Part shown: piece by piece, positions 1 to 9,798 of the stretch
How positions within the stretch are numbered: position 1 is the first letter of the stretch
Layout: every line of letters starts with the position of its first letter
Assembly: GCF_001243895.1 (NCBI RefSeq)
Contig: NZ_LN851186.1
Span: 908,782-972,781, forward strand
Length of the DNA: 64,000 nt
From: Bacillus testis
Lineage (GTDB): Bacteria; Bacillota; Bacilli; Bacillales; DSM-1321
Reading direction: 5' to 3'
Position numbers and translations under genes: made by a program
The notes under the pieces: model-generated
Database searches by the model: none
What the model saw: the letters and a program-made list of their open reading frames with translations, nothing else
Told to the model about the DNA's origin: nothing

Positions 1-308
1 GGCTTTCCCGGATCTATCATGTTCCTGTCAGAAGGGGTGGAGAAAAAGGGATTGAAGGAGTGAGTATGTTTTCGGATGTGAGTCTTTTTCACTTCTATGA
101 TCAAGGTGTATCTCCTGGCTTTTTTGCCTCTATTCCGCAATGGGCAGAGGACGGCCAGACAGTGGAAATAATGTGCCACCCGGCTTATCTGGATGCACCC
201 TTGTTTAAGGGGGCGTCTTATGTACTGCCCCGGCTAAAGGAACTAGAGGTTTTGATGGCTGCTGAATTGCCGGATTCTTGCGAGTTAGTGAAGTTTGATT
301 ATTATTAA
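1..308 (+). CDS. YdjC/ChbG-family carbohydrate deacetylase, C-terminal part (cut by window edge)
   Basis: The reading frame is open from the left edge of the window and stops at 306-308, giving about 101 residues of a protein whose N-terminus lies outside. The segment EIMCHPAYLD followed by a YxxxR-x-KELEVL stretch near the end is the C-terminal signature of YdjC/ChbG proteins. These are metal-dependent deacetylases acting on chito-oligosaccharides or diacetylated sugars. A GTG at 60 with a nearby GGAG would give an 82-residue product, but the in-frame sequence before it also reads as family protein, so the gene most likely starts upstream. A strong hairpin follows. The substrate cannot be told from this fragment. 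Confidence 0.75.
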   Translation, partial: LSRIYHVPVRRGGEKGIEGVSMFSDVSLFHFYDQGVSPGFFASIPQWAEDGQTVEIMCHPAYLDAPLFKGASYVLPRLKELEVLMAAELPDSCELVKFDYY

Positions 309-442
309 ACTTATTGAATGGTTAAACAGAAGGGGAATCTTAGACAATAGAATTCCTCTTGCTATTACACTCTTCCCGTCACGTATTGTCTAATCTGCCG
401 TTAAATAGAAAACTGGGCAGATCGGCCACACCCCAGCCAGAA

Positions 443-482
443 AGAAAGAAGCATGTTGAACATACAGCATGCTTCTTTCTTA
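443..482. terminator. Bidirectional rho-independent terminator
   Basis: A perfect 13-bp inverted repeat (443-455 with 468-480, 12-nt loop) has A-rich and T-rich flanks on both sides. It lies between the convergent ydjC-like gene and the small membrane protein gene and can end transcription from both. Confidence 0.8.
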
Positions 483-496
483 TCCTTCTCCTCAAA

Positions 497-685
497 CTAT
501 GATTTTTCTTGCTTGTGGTACATGTAAGAAACGGCGATTCCAATTAAAAAGCCTATGACAGTTCCTATACTAACTGTAAATACTAGAAAGCTTGGCTTGA
601 AAAGGATGCCAATAATGACGCCGATCGTACAACCAAAAATCATCCCTAGTGGTAGTACACTTTGAATGCCTTTTGAGTACTTCAT
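497..685 (-). CDS. Small two-helix membrane protein of unknown function
   Basis: This encodes 62 residues. Two hydrophobic, glycine-rich segments (about residues 10-28 and 32-54) make a helical hairpin, and a short charged tail (HKQEKS) ends the protein. A GAAAGGAT ribosome binding site lies 6-7 bases before the ATG, and the gene ends just before a strong terminator, which supports a real gene. The repeated small residues resemble glycine-zipper helix packing. I do not recognise the family, and no neighbour suggests a role. Confidence 0.6.
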   Translation of the reverse strand: MKYSKGIQSVLPLGMIFGCTIGVIIGILFKPSFLVFTVSIGTVIGFLIGIAVSYMYHKQEKS

Positions 686-772
686 ATTTCATATCCTTTC
701 TATTTTACTTGGATAGCATGATTGGTATCTCTACTGTTTAAATTTTTCTAAGCTAGCATTGTCTCAGTCTTT

Positions 773-818
773 TAGAACACCTCCCATGAACGTAGGAAGG
801 TGTTTTTTATATGTTGCC
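773..818. terminator. Possible terminator hairpin after the LevR-like gene
   Basis: AACACCT...AGGTGTT forms a short inverted repeat (about 776-782 with 798-804), followed on the plus strand by a T6 run. On the minus strand, where the levR-like gene ends at 819, the T tract is weak. Termination of that gene here is likely but not certain. Confidence 0.4.
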
Positions 819-3509
819 TCAAACTTTTTTCAGAGGAACTACCTCATCGTTTTTTAGGAAAATATCCATGATATAACAGATTTCATCATCTGGAATATTG
901 ATTTGATAGTGGGATTCCAATGAAGCCAGACATTGCTTGGTTTTCATGTATAAACGGTAATTCATGGTGATATGCTCTTCTTTATTGGTGAAATTAGCTA
1001 GTGGAAGCCTTTGCTGCAAGCGGTCGACCATGCAGCTGATATGAAGTACGATGCCCATAAGGCTGTCTATGTTCACGAATTTATTCGCCTCATTCTGCAG
1101 CCCTTGTAGAGCGATCCGGATGGAGTTGACCAAATGGCTGCCATCTGTGATGTTCAGCGTTTCCTCCAAGGTATCCGCCATCCGTATATAAGCTTCTTCG
1201 ATGGTGATTAGTTCTTGGATCGTTTTAGTGGCTGTCATAGAAAGCACGTCTTTTAGATGGAATGTCAGGAATGGGGCTTCTATGTCAAAGTTGCAGACAA
1301 TGCATAGGATATTGCGTTCTCTTGAAATTTTATGGAGCATTGACTGTAATTCGTGGCGGTCGAAGATGGAAATGGGTATAATATCAACTATTTCTTGATC
1401 GTAATGCAAATAATTCTCAAGCATCGACTTAATGGCAATGGCGCTTCCTTCGCCAGTGAGGCAAGCCGTTAATATCACGGACTTAAGCATCGGCTTTTCT
1501 CCATTATGCTCATTTTTTGTCTGTACATAAAAAGTAGTAAGGTTTTTGACGTCATGGTAAAGCTCTTCCAAACCGTAGCCTATCTGGGCTTTTCGTGAAG
1601 CTTCGAGGACATGGGCGGTGCTGACCATCGAGATGACCCGGACCGGGATGTGGAATTCTTTCTCGATCATTTCGCCAATGAAAGCCAATGAACCCATATC
1701 AATCAAAAGGAGGATGCCGGCTGGCTGCTCGGAGGAGCTGACATATTCCCTGACCCTGTCCAAAAATTCTTTAGGATCTTCATGTAAAGGCATATCGATT
1801 CCTGTTGCCATATCGGCATTCAATAAATGGTTGGTTACAGATGCCATTTCTTTGGCAATGCCGTTTCCATGTGCAAGCACAATGACTTTTGTAAAGTCAG
1901 TATCACGGCTTTTATTGTCGATGACGAAAAACATCGTAAAAAAAGCAATTTCGTCAAAAGGGATATCGATGTTGAATTCGTCTTCAATCCATTTAATGCA
2001 TTCAGTCGCCAGATTGAATTGGTGTTTATAGGTGCTCCGAATCGTATGGATATTTGGATGATAGATCGGTTTGCCAGACTTAATGCGTTGCAGTAACGCT
2101 TGAATATGGAGGCAAAGCCCGGTGATCATATTTTCATCAAGATTTCGTTTCAGTGTCGTTTCGGCAAGCATCATGATCCGTTCGCTGATCATGATGATCT
2201 CGGGAGCTACAATTTTCAACAGATGCTCTTTTGACATTTTTTTATTGATTGTCTGCAGATAGGCGGTAAAGTAATTGTGGATATCATTCTCCATCAAAAG
2301 CGCCAGTTCTTCATAATCAAGGCCTCTACTCTTCAATTCATTGTATTTCTGGTCAATCTGTTCATAGATGGAGATAGAAGAAGTGTGGGATTGGGTCATA
2401 AGCCCTTCCGTACTGCTGAATATATAGGCTTCATCGAACAGTTTGATACCGTGCTTTGTTTTCTTCTCGATGAATAACCCTTCACGGATATACCAATTCA
2501 GCTCTGTTGAGTAGATTTGAATCGCACTTTTTTTCCCTGTTATATAATCGGCATATGCTTTGGCGCAGGCGAGTTGGATATCTGCCTTTAGCTGTCCGAT
2601 ATTATTCGGGCAGGGATAGAACAAGAAGCAGCGCATTGAATTGGAGCTGACATGGATGTCTTTGCCGATCCGTTTACTTTCTTCCGTAAAAAAGCGCTGA
2701 ATCAATAAAAAACGTTCCTCTCTCGTCCGGTTCTTCAACGGAGGCAGGGTAATCACCATTGGGATGCGCCGATTAAAGGTATGGAGAAGCGTGGAATCTG
2801 GGTTTTCGGTTGTCGCACATATGATGAGCACATTTGCTTTTCGTTTATTCTCCGTATCACCTAAGCGGCGGAAAAAACCATGGTCGATAAAAGTGAATAA
2901 CATTTCCTGCCCTTCAGGTGTAAGCCGATGGACTTCATCAAGAAAAAGAATTCCGCCGCTTGCTTTTTCTAATAAGCCTATTTGTTCAGCTGCCCCCGTA
3001 TAGGCGCCTTTTTTAACCCCGAATAATTGTCCAAGCAACAGCTGAGGATTATTTGCATAATCGGCACAGTTAAAAACGATGAAAGGGGCATTGTCCGCTA
3101 ATCTGCCTGATTGGACTGCAAAAGTGTGCATAATACTGGCGAACAAAGATTTACCTACGCCTGTTTCACCTAGCAGAAGGGTATGCATTCCATTCGGAGG
3201 ATAAAGGATTGCCGATTTCGCCTGGTCCAACGCAGGTTGGAGGCTTTTATTATCTGTATAGTACAGATCCATTAATGCTTCCTGGCTTTTGAAAGCTGGC
3301 TTAGGATCAGAACTACTCCTTTTTAGGGAAAAACATACTGGACGTGTAGTTGTTTTGGTTAAAGCGCCTTCCTTGACCAGTGTATTTAAATCATTGCTCA
3401 CGTTTGCCCGGTTCATTTGTAGAAGTTCTGCCAATTCGTGGGTGGTGAATGTTGTATTATTTCCATAGTGCTGATGAATGGTCTGCAGAATATGGTCCTT
3501 GCGTTTCAT
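819..3509 (-). CDS. levR-like: LevR-type sigma-54-dependent activator with PTS regulation domains
   Basis: The protein has 896 residues from the ATG at 3509, which has AAAGGGG at good spacing; in-frame codons further upstream lack one. Domains in order: N-terminal winged HTH (about 1-60); AAA+ domain with P-loop GETGVGKS (about 114-121), a GAYTGA sigma-54 contact loop (168-173) and Walker B FLDE (about 189-192); first PRD; EIIA-like domain (AHGNG motif); EIIB-like segment with TACLTGEGSA; second PRD. This order matches LevR/ManR, which switch on mannose-class PTS operons with RpoN under control of HPr and EII phosphorylation. No PTS operon is adjacent, so the target is unknown. Confidence 0.9.
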   Translation of the reverse strand: MKRKDHILQTIHQHYGNNTTFTTHELAELLQMNRANVSNDLNTLVKEGALTKTTTRPVCFSLKRSSSDPKPAFKSQEALMDLYYTDNKSLQPALDQAKSAILYPPNGMHTLLLGETGVGKSLFASIMHTFAVQSGRLADNAPFIVFNCADYANNPQLLLGQLFGVKKGAYTGAAEQIGLLEKASGGILFLDEVHRLTPEGQEMLFTFIDHGFFRRLGDTENKRKANVLIICATTENPDSTLLHTFNRRIPMVITLPPLKNRTREERFLLIQRFFTEESKRIGKDIHVSSNSMRCFLFYPCPNNIGQLKADIQLACAKAYADYITGKKSAIQIYSTELNWYIREGLFIEKKTKHGIKLFDEAYIFSSTEGLMTQSHTSSISIYEQIDQKYNELKSRGLDYEELALLMENDIHNYFTAYLQTINKKMSKEHLLKIVAPEIIMISERIMMLAETTLKRNLDENMITGLCLHIQALLQRIKSGKPIYHPNIHTIRSTYKHQFNLATECIKWIEDEFNIDIPFDEIAFFTMFFVIDNKSRDTDFTKVIVLAHGNGIAKEMASVTNHLLNADMATGIDMPLHEDPKEFLDRVREYVSSSEQPAGILLLIDMGSLAFIGEMIEKEFHIPVRVISMVSTAHVLEASRKAQIGYGLEELYHDVKNLTTFYVQTKNEHNGEKPMLKSVILTACLTGEGSAIAIKSMLENYLHYDQEIVDIIPISIFDRHELQSMLHKISRERNILCIVCNFDIEAPFLTFHLKDVLSMTATKTIQELITIEEAYIRMADTLEETLNITDGSHLVNSIRIALQGLQNEANKFVNIDSLMGIVLHISCMVDRLQQRLPLANFTNKEEHITMNYRLYMKTKQCLASLESHYQINIPDDEICYIMDIFLKNDEVVPLKKV

Positions 3510-3593
3510 CAACATCATCCCCTTTAAGGTTTTCATAATGATTATAGTATACAATATTTTCTAAGAGTAAGCGCTTTAATTAAGAGGCCAAAA

Positions 3594-3620
3594 AAAGAAG
3601 CCGGCTAGCGGCTTCTTTTT
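3594..3620 (-). terminator. Terminator of dtpT
   Basis: The stem AGAAGCCG/CGGCTTCT (3596-3603 with 3609-3616) is followed on the minus strand by a run of seven T. It lies just after the dtpT stop and before the start of the levR-like gene, so it separates the two minus-strand genes. Confidence 0.8.
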
Positions 3621-3628
3621 AACAAGCA

Positions 3629-5005
3629 TCAATCAATATGCATCATATTTGTAATTTTTTTCGAGAATGCAAGCAGGGTCAATCCAAGGACAATAGCCAT
3701 TGCACCGATGACAGCGAATACTTCGAAGTAACCTAGTGATTGTGTTACAGAAGCAAGCTGCCCGGCAAGGATGTTCGCTACGCCTGAACTTGCCAACCAG
3801 ACACCCATTAATAAGGAAGCCAGTTTCACAGGAGCGATACGGCTTACTGTAGATAATCCTACTGGCGATAAGAATAATTCGCCAAGCGTATGGAACAGGT
3901 ACGTTAAGACGATGAAGATAATATGCGCTTTAGATACGATTTGCTCTTCATTGCTTCCTGTACCCATAACTGCGACAAGCAGGATCATATAACCAAGTCC
4001 AAGAAGGACCATCCCGATACCCATTTTGGATGGCGAGCTTAGGTCTCCACGTTTAGAGTTGCCTAATTTAACCCATAAAATAGATACAAGAGGAGCTAAT
4101 AAGATAATGAATAATGGGTTAACGGATTGGAACCAAGGAGTTGGAATTTCAAATCCGAAAATCGTACGGTCAACGAATTTATCCGTATATAGTGTCAATG
4201 AGCTTCCAGCTTGTTCAAATCCTGCCCAGAAGAAGACAACAAAACAAGCTAAGATTAAGATTGCTGTAGTGCGTTGTTTTTCCACTTTCGTAAGCGGCTG
4301 TTTCTTAGCAGCCACATTGTCTACCACTTGGCGCCCATTCGGTTTTTTACCAAGGTCGCCCAAATATTTGTTGCCAAGTGCATTGAATAGGACTTGGCCG
4401 ATCACCATACCGATGGAAGAAATCAAGAAACCATATTTGTATCCATAGACGAAGACATCACCTTGCATGCCGCCCATGATTTTGTCTGTTACCAATGCAA
4501 TGATAAGCGGTGCGAAGAACGCTCCAAGGTTGATCCCCATGTAGAAAATAGTGAACGCAGCATCGCGTTTTGGATCTTTTTCATCGTATAGATCCCCAAC
4601 TAATGAGGAAATATTTGGTTTGAAGAAGCCGTTACCGATGATTAATAAAATCAAACCTAGATACATCGACCATTTGGCATCGCCAAGGAACATAACAAAG
4701 TTCCCGAGCGCCATGGTTATACCACCAATGGTGATAGCCAATCGCTTGCCCAAGTACATATCGGACAGCCAACCGCCGATCATAGGCGTAATATATACGG
4801 CTCCTGTATAAAAACCATAGATACTCATTGCAACGGCTGAGTTCATTCCCAATCCGCCGCTAACAATTTCTTTCGTTAAGTATAGAACCAGGATACCTCT
4901 CATTCCATAATAACTGAAACGTTCCCACATTTCAGTGAAGAAGAGCAAGTATAAACCAGGTGGGTGTTTACTTTTGTTCTTCTGTTGAGTCATAGCTGTT
5001 CCCAT
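3629..5005 (-). CDS. dtpT: POT/PTR-family proton-coupled di/tripeptide transporter
   Basis: This 458-residue protein has about 12-14 membrane helices. The N-terminal EMWERFSYYGMRG segment is the ExxERFxYYG motif that couples protons in the POT family, and the later NxGxF region (GINLGAFFAPL) is also typical. Length and motifs match DtpT-type peptide symporters of Firmicutes, which import di- and tripeptides at the cytoplasmic membrane. AGGAGG lies before the ATG at 5005. The gene is monocistronic, with its own terminator. No convincing CodY box was found upstream, although such genes are often under CodY control. Confidence 0.93.
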   Translation of the reverse strand: MGTAMTQQKNKSKHPPGLYLLFFTEMWERFSYYGMRGILVLYLTKEIVSGGLGMNSAVAMSIYGFYTGAVYITPMIGGWLSDMYLGKRLAITIGGITMALGNFVMFLGDAKWSMYLGLILLIIGNGFFKPNISSLVGDLYDEKDPKRDAAFTIFYMGINLGAFFAPLIIALVTDKIMGGMQGDVFVYGYKYGFLISSIGMVIGQVLFNALGNKYLGDLGKKPNGRQVVDNVAAKKQPLTKVEKQRTTAILILACFVVFFWAGFEQAGSSLTLYTDKFVDRTIFGFEIPTPWFQSVNPLFIILLAPLVSILWVKLGNSKRGDLSSPSKMGIGMVLLGLGYMILLVAVMGTGSNEEQIVSKAHIIFIVLTYLFHTLGELFLSPVGLSTVSRIAPVKLASLLMGVWLASSGVANILAGQLASVTQSLGYFEVFAVIGAMAIVLGLTLLAFSKKITNMMHID

Positions 5006-5376
5006 TAAAGAACCTCCTAAATGATGATTTACTGCGTTAAAGTAATGCTAAAATAAACTGCTCGATGTTCTTTATTTTAAGACAATAAATTTATTCAGTC
5101 AATTGAATAATAATACCAAAGTAATTTTTAGCACTTTAAATATATAAAGGAATAGTACAGATTATTTGAACTACAAATACAGTTTAGATTATTGATAATA
5201 CAACGATTAGTTAGAAAAATATCCATTTGATTTCCAAATAGATTGATTATCTACAGCAGCGCATCAGATATTTTTATGCATATTTTTATGCAGTTAATAT
5301 AGGGGTTCTCTTATCATAGAATGTACTAAACGGAAGAGGGATAACCGTTTTTTCGCCAAATTTTATGGCAGAAAAA
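5006..5376. other. AT-rich intergenic region between ald and dtpT
   Basis: About 370 bases without a convincing gene. It must hold the dtpT promoter on the minus strand. A 67-codon open frame on the minus strand here lacks protein-like composition and a good ribosome binding site. Confidence 0.5.
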
Positions 5377-5411
5377 AAGCTGATTCCCACATAGTTTGTG
5401 GAAATCAGCTT
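5377..5411 (-). terminator. Terminator of ald
   Basis: A near-perfect 15-bp stem (5377-5391 with 5397-5411) is followed on the minus strand by a T7 run, 14 bases after the ald stop codon. Confidence 0.88.
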
Positions 5412-5424
5412 GTCATCGGCTGAG

Positions 5425-6570
5425 TTATTGAGGCTGGTGAGCGCTGTTGTTATTGCCCTGGATTGCTTGTTCGACAGGCATATATTCATAATTCAAGTCA
5501 CGGGCTACCGCTTCGAATGTAATATGTCCGTTCGCCACATTGACGCCTTTGGCGAGTGCAGGGTTGTCAGTTATGGCTTTGGCAACTCCTTTGTTGGCGA
5601 TTTGCAGGGCATATGGGACTGTAACATTTGTCAACGCGATGGTGGATGTTTGTGGTACGGCCCCTGGCATATTGGCTACTGCATAATGGACAACGCCATG
5701 CTTGGTATAGGTTGGGTTATCATGGGTTGTTATGTGGTCTACTGTTTCAAAGATGCCGCCTTGGTCGATCGCCACATCGACTACAACTGAACCAGGGGAC
5801 ATGGATTTGACCATTTCCTCTGTAACCAGTTTAGGTGCTTTGGCGCCAGGAATCAATACAGCGCCGATCACAAGGTCAGATTCAGCGACAGCGTGTGCGA
5901 TATTGTAAGGGTTGGAGATCAGCGTTGAAATAGAATTGCCGAATATATCATCCAATTGGCGCAGGCGGTCTGGGCTTAAGTCGATGATTGTAACATCGGC
6001 TCCCAATCCGATCGCGATTTTGGCTGCATTCGTACCGACACCGCCTCCTCCGATGATTGTGACCTTTCCTCTTTTGACCCCTGGTACGCCTCCAAGCAGG
6101 ATGCCTTTACCCCCTTGGGATTTTTCAAGGAACTGAGCGCCAATTTGCGCCGCCATTCTTCCGGCAACTTCGCTCATCGGTGTAAGGAGTGGAAGGCTGC
6201 CATTAACGGAAACGGTTTCATAAGCAATCGCTATTACACCGGACTCTTTTAGCGCTTTAGTCAATTCCGGGTCTGCTGCCAGGTGAAGATAGGTAAATAA
6301 GATCAGGCCCGGACGAAAATAGCCGTATTCAGAAGGAACAGGTTCTTTCACTTTCATAATCATATCGGCTTTTTCCCAAAGAGCGGCTGCGTCTTCTGTT
6401 ATTTTCGCTCCGGCAGCCAAGTAGGCGTCATCTGTGAAAGAGCTGCCTTCCCCAGCGCCTTTTTCCATATATACTTCATGTCCGTCCTTAGTCAGGGCAA
6501 TAACACCAGCCGGCGTTAAGGCGACACGGTTTTCGTTATTTTTAATTTCTTTAGGAACACAAATACGCAT
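5425..6570 (-). CDS. ald: Alanine dehydrogenase
   Basis: The protein has 381 residues from the ATG at 6570. GGAGG sits eight bases upstream, inside a spurious in-frame extension, which decides this start. Ald oxidises L-alanine to pyruvate and ammonium with NAD+ and is needed for alanine use and normal sporulation in Bacillus. The N-terminus [20 protein letters not shown], the dinucleotide-binding [13 protein letters not shown] (about residue 170-185) and the C-terminal domain match the family along the whole length. The upstream adeR-like gene on the same strand encodes the probable activator, as in B. subtilis. The C-terminal tail is a few residues longer than the B. subtilis protein. Confidence 0.96.
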   Translation of the reverse strand: MRICVPKEIKNNENRVALTPAGVIALTKDGHEVYMEKGAGEGSSFTDDAYLAAGAKITEDAAALWEKADMIMKVKEPVPSEYGYFRPGLILFTYLHLAADPELTKALKESGVIAIAYETVSVNGSLPLLTPMSEVAGRMAAQIGAQFLEKSQGGKGILLGGVPGVKRGKVTIIGGGGVGTNAAKIAIGLGADVTIIDLSPDRLRQLDDIFGNSISTLISNPYNIAHAVAESDLVIGAVLIPGAKAPKLVTEEMVKSMSPGSVVVDVAIDQGGIFETVDHITTHDNPTYTKHGVVHYAVANMPGAVPQTSTIALTNVTVPYALQIANKGVAKAITDNPALAKGVNVANGHITFEAVARDLNYEYMPVEQAIQGNNNSAHQPQ

Positions 6571-6731
6571 GCCAAAAACCTCCATCAATTGTCTTTGTAA
6601 AAAGTATAAGTGGCATTGGCATATTTTTCTTTGTGGAATCAGAAGAAATGCAAACTAACCTTTTGGAGAATTGCACAAATACAGAAAAATACCTCTGATG
6701 GTGAGGATCCAAATACGCCGGCTATTTCTGG

Positions 6732-7982
6732 TTAGGCTTTCATGCCCTTTACATAATCTCCATATTGAATAAGCAAAAATTCAAGGTAAAGGGACATTTT
6801 TATAAGGGGATCTTTCAGATTGATCTGACCTATTTCCCCTATCCGCTTCAGCCTATAATGGATGGTGTTAACATGGAGATGCAGCTGTTTAGCTGCCGTG
6901 TGCGCATCTCCATCATTTTCTAAATATATTTTTAACGTGTGGATGAGCATACTTTGGTTTTTTAGGTCATATTTAGCCAACCGCTCGATACTTTCTTGGA
7001 AAGTAGTGTGGGAGCGGTGTTCATGCATTATTTGTAGAAATTGATAAATGCCGAGCGATGAATAGCTGACCAGATCATCTTTACGTTCGGGAAAAGCGTG
7101 CTGGATGGTTCGTGTGTATAAAGCTTCCTGGTAGCTTGCTCTTGCTTGGACATATGTTTTGTAGACTTGGCCGCATGCGCCATCGGACACTGTCGTATCA
7201 AATCGAATTTTCATTTGGTCCATAAAAGAAGGAATGAACGACAAAAGGGTCTGGCTCAACTCATTTTCATTGCCGGGACCGGCCAGAATGATAAGAGTCC
7301 GGTGGTCAATTGTATAAAGAATAGGCTTGATGCTCTGGATGGTGCTGAGCATATAAGATATATTTCGTTCATCGATCTGGCTGATATCAGCAGCAAAGGT
7401 AAATGTGGCAATGGAGAATTCATCCGGCAAGGAAATGGATTGCTGTATGCAGACCGTATTGATTTCCTGTTCGGTGTCGAAATGTCCGGTAAGAAGTTGC
7501 CATAAGAATTCTTGTTTGCTTTCCTTATGCCGGTTCTTTTTGCTGTGCAATTGAAGCAATTGGTTTTTTGCCTCTTTGGCAGCAAATTGAAGAAAGTCAA
7601 AATCCTGTTGGTTAAAGGGGTGATCTGTTTCCATGGCCCAGATAAACCCTAGCACTTCATTGTTTTTCCTCACAGATATGGCCGCTCTGCTCCCGAGCCC
7701 TAAATCGGGGATAGCGGGAACAAGAAGAGGTTCGTTTTGCTTGAGAAGAGATGGCATGATGCCCTGCTTCCATAGCCCGTTTATGACTTTCTCCGGTACT
7801 CTTCTGCTTATAATGGTAGAAATGCGGATTGGGTCGCTGTCCTGGTTATGTACACTATAAGCAAGCAATCGGTGGTGGGCGTCTTCGAGTGTCACCGGGC
7901 AATTGAGGACAAGGCTAATACGGTCGACAAATTCAGTTAGATCCCCGTGTAGCCCTTTGAAAATAGCATGTTGATTATGCAT
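6732..7982 (-). CDS. adeR: PucR/CdaR-family regulator, likely AdeR activator of ald
   Basis: This 416-residue protein has a central GGDEF-like fold typical of the CdaR family and a C-terminal PucR helix-turn-helix (HLHVNTIHYRLKRIGEI, about residues 373-389). The N-terminal part resembles a ligand-sensing GAF/PAS-like region. In B. subtilis AdeR (YukF) is encoded next to ald and activates it in response to alanine. The same gene order here, regulator just upstream of ald on the same strand, is the basis for the name. The effector is inferred, not visible. Confidence 0.85.
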   Translation of the reverse strand: MHNQHAIFKGLHGDLTEFVDRISLVLNCPVTLEDAHHRLLAYSVHNQDSDPIRISTIISRRVPEKVINGLWKQGIMPSLLKQNEPLLVPAIPDLGLGSRAAISVRKNNEVLGFIWAMETDHPFNQQDFDFLQFAAKEAKNQLLQLHSKKNRHKESKQEFLWQLLTGHFDTEQEINTVCIQQSISLPDEFSIATFTFAADISQIDERNISYMLSTIQSIKPILYTIDHRTLIILAGPGNENELSQTLLSFIPSFMDQMKIRFDTTVSDGACGQVYKTYVQARASYQEALYTRTIQHAFPERKDDLVSYSSLGIYQFLQIMHEHRSHTTFQESIERLAKYDLKNQSMLIHTLKIYLENDGDAHTAAKQLHLHVNTIHYRLKRIGEIGQINLKDPLIKMSLYLEFLLIQYGDYVKGMKA

Positions 7983-8120
7983 GATGGAAAAACCCCCTTT
8001 GTAATCCCTTACATGTTATTTTAATACATAAAAGGAGATTAAGCATTTCCAGAGTCCAAAGAAATCACCTCGTTGCAAATACATGCAGCCCGGTATTAAA
8101 AATCCCTTCGAAAATAAGAA

Positions 8121-8149
8121 AAACACTCCCAAAGAAACTGGGAGTGTTT
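8121..8149 (-). terminator. Terminator of the ykaA-pit operon
   Basis: A perfect 10-bp stem AAACACTCCC/GGGAGTGTTT (8121-8130 with 8140-8149) has T-rich sequence on the minus-strand 3' side, shortly after the pit stop. Confidence 0.85.
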
Positions 8150-8165
8150 AAAAAAAGTGTCTTCA

Positions 8166-9164
8166 TTAGAAGAAAAAGTTAAGAATAAAGTAAATAGCAG
8201 CAGCAAGAGCAGCGGAAATCGGCAATGTAATTACCCAGGTAATCACCATACGCTGTGCTGTACCCCATTTAACTCCTTTAATCCGATGTGCAGATCCTAC
8301 ACCAAGGATGGAAGAAGAGATAACATGGGTAGTTGAAACAGGCAAATGGATGAAGGTAGCGCCAAAGATAATGGCGGCACCTGTTAAATCAGCAGCAACT
8401 CCATTGACTGGCCGGATTTTCATGATTTTTCCGCCGACCGTTTTGATGATTTTCCAACCGCCGACACTGGTTCCTAGCCCCATGGCTGTCGCACAGGCCA
8501 ACTGTACCCAAAAAGGAATATCGGAAGAGGTAACGTAACCGTTGGCGATCAGCGCCATTGTAATGATTCCCATGGCTTTTTGTGCATCGTTCGTTCCGTG
8601 TGTATAGGATTGGATAGCAGCTGTAGCGATCTGTAAATAGCGGAACCGTTTGTTCGTTTTAGGCAGGTTATTATTTTTGAAAACCACTTTGAAGATGCTA
8701 TAGACGATAAAGCCAAGACCGAATGCCAGTAAAGGTGAAAAGATCAACGCTTCAAATATTTTTGTGAATCCCTTGAAGTTGATTGAGTGAATTCCAGAAG
8801 CGGCAATGGCAGCACCGGCGATGCTTCCTATGATTGCATGCGAGGAAGAACTCGGGATGCCGAAATACCAAGTAATTAGGTTCCATGCTATGGCTGAGAT
8901 CAATGCCGCTAGGATGACGACAGATCCATTATCAAGTGTAAAAGGGTCAACAATATCTTTGGTGATCGTTTTTGCCACGCCTGTGAATGTCATGGCCCCC
9001 ACGAAGTTCATAATTGCGGCTAAAATGATGGCGCGTCTTGGGGTTAGAGCTTTTGTTGACACGGCTGTAGCGATCGCATTAGCTGTATCATGAAAACCGT
9101 TAATAAAATCAAATGCAAGTGCGCCTATGACAATAAGTATTGTGATTAATAAAACTGTATCCAT
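8166..9164 (-). CDS. pit: PiT-family inorganic phosphate transporter
   Basis: This 332-residue membrane protein has about 10 helices. The two inverted PiT signatures are visible: GFHDTANAIATAV near residue 23 and GTNDAQKAMGI near residue 190. PiT carriers import metal-phosphate complexes with protons. It starts 13 bases after the stop of the DUF47 gene, so both are one operon, as in the B. subtilis ykaA-ykaB pair. A terminator closes the operon. Confidence 0.94.
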   Translation of the reverse strand: MDTVLLITILIVIGALAFDFINGFHDTANAIATAVSTKALTPRRAIILAAIMNFVGAMTFTGVAKTITKDIVDPFTLDNGSVVILAALISAIAWNLITWYFGIPSSSSHAIIGSIAGAAIAASGIHSINFKGFTKIFEALIFSPLLAFGLGFIVYSIFKVVFKNNNLPKTNKRFRYLQIATAAIQSYTHGTNDAQKAMGIITMALIANGYVTSSDIPFWVQLACATAMGLGTSVGGWKIIKTVGGKIMKIRPVNGVAADLTGAAIIFGATFIHLPVSTTHVISSSILGVGSAHRIKGVKWGTAQRMVITWVITLPISAALAAAIYFILNFFF

Positions 9165-9177
9165 TTACACTAGCTCC

Positions 9178-9798
9178 TTACGCATTTTTCATGATGATCG
9201 TTTCAAGTGTGTTGGCAACAGCCTGACAGAAGTCGGCGATTTCCTCGAAGCTTTCATAGATTTCTTTATATTGAATGATTCGGATAGGATCCTTCTCGGT
9301 TGCGAACAGGTTTTTAATGCTTTGGCGGTGGATGCCGTCGCATGCAGATTCGAAATCCTTGATTTTAATGGCATGTTCCCTAATATTCAAAAGTTTCTTC
9401 GATGAAAGCAACTGAACGGCTTTTTCGATTTCATATGCGCTCTTTTGGATATTTTCCACAAGTCTTTTCATATAGTCATCAGCTTGCACGATTGAATACA
9501 TTTCAAATAAGGCTGCACAATGTTCAAGGCCATCCAGCACGTCATCCATGCTCATCGCTAAATGAAGAATATCTTCACGTTCAATCGGAGTAATGAAGGC
9601 TTGGTTTAATTCCTTGATGACTTCGTGGACAAAGTCATCTCCCTTATGCTCATAATCCTTCATCGATTCAGTGAAAACTTTCAGGTCACTGATGTTGTTC
9701 AGTTTGTATTGAGCGAAGTAGTCTGCTCCTTCTTTAAGGTTCTCTGCGATATTTGTCAGCAAAATAGAGAACTTGTCCTTTTTAGATTTAAAAACCAT
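9178..9798 (-). CDS. ykaA: DUF47 (PhoU-like) accessory protein of Pit
   Basis: The protein has 206 residues from the ATG at 9798, with GGGGGA seven bases upstream. All-helical DUF47 proteins resemble PhoU and carry metal-binding acidic patches; examples here are EREDI and the MDDVLDGLEH segment. They are usually encoded beside PiT transporters and are thought to modulate phosphate uptake. Synteny and the 13-base spacing to pit support that role. No DNA-binding domain is present. Confidence 0.9.
   Translation of the reverse strand: MVFKSKKDKFSILLTNIAENLKEGADYFAQYKLNNISDLKVFTESMKDYEHKGDDFVHEVIKELNQAFITPIEREDILHLAMSMDDVLDGLEHCAALFEMYSIVQADDYMKRLVENIQKSAYEIEKAVQLLSSKKLLNIREHAIKIKDFESACDGIHRQSIKNLFATEKDPIRIIQYKEIYESFEEIADFCQAVANTLETIIMKNA

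Noticed and set aside
5087..5101. Possible CodY box upstream of dtpT
   Set aside because: Only about 10 of 15 positions match the consensus, which is too weak.
5286..5489. Minus-strand 67-codon frame downstream of ald
   Set aside because: It contains the ald terminator and overlaps the ald end; not protein-like.
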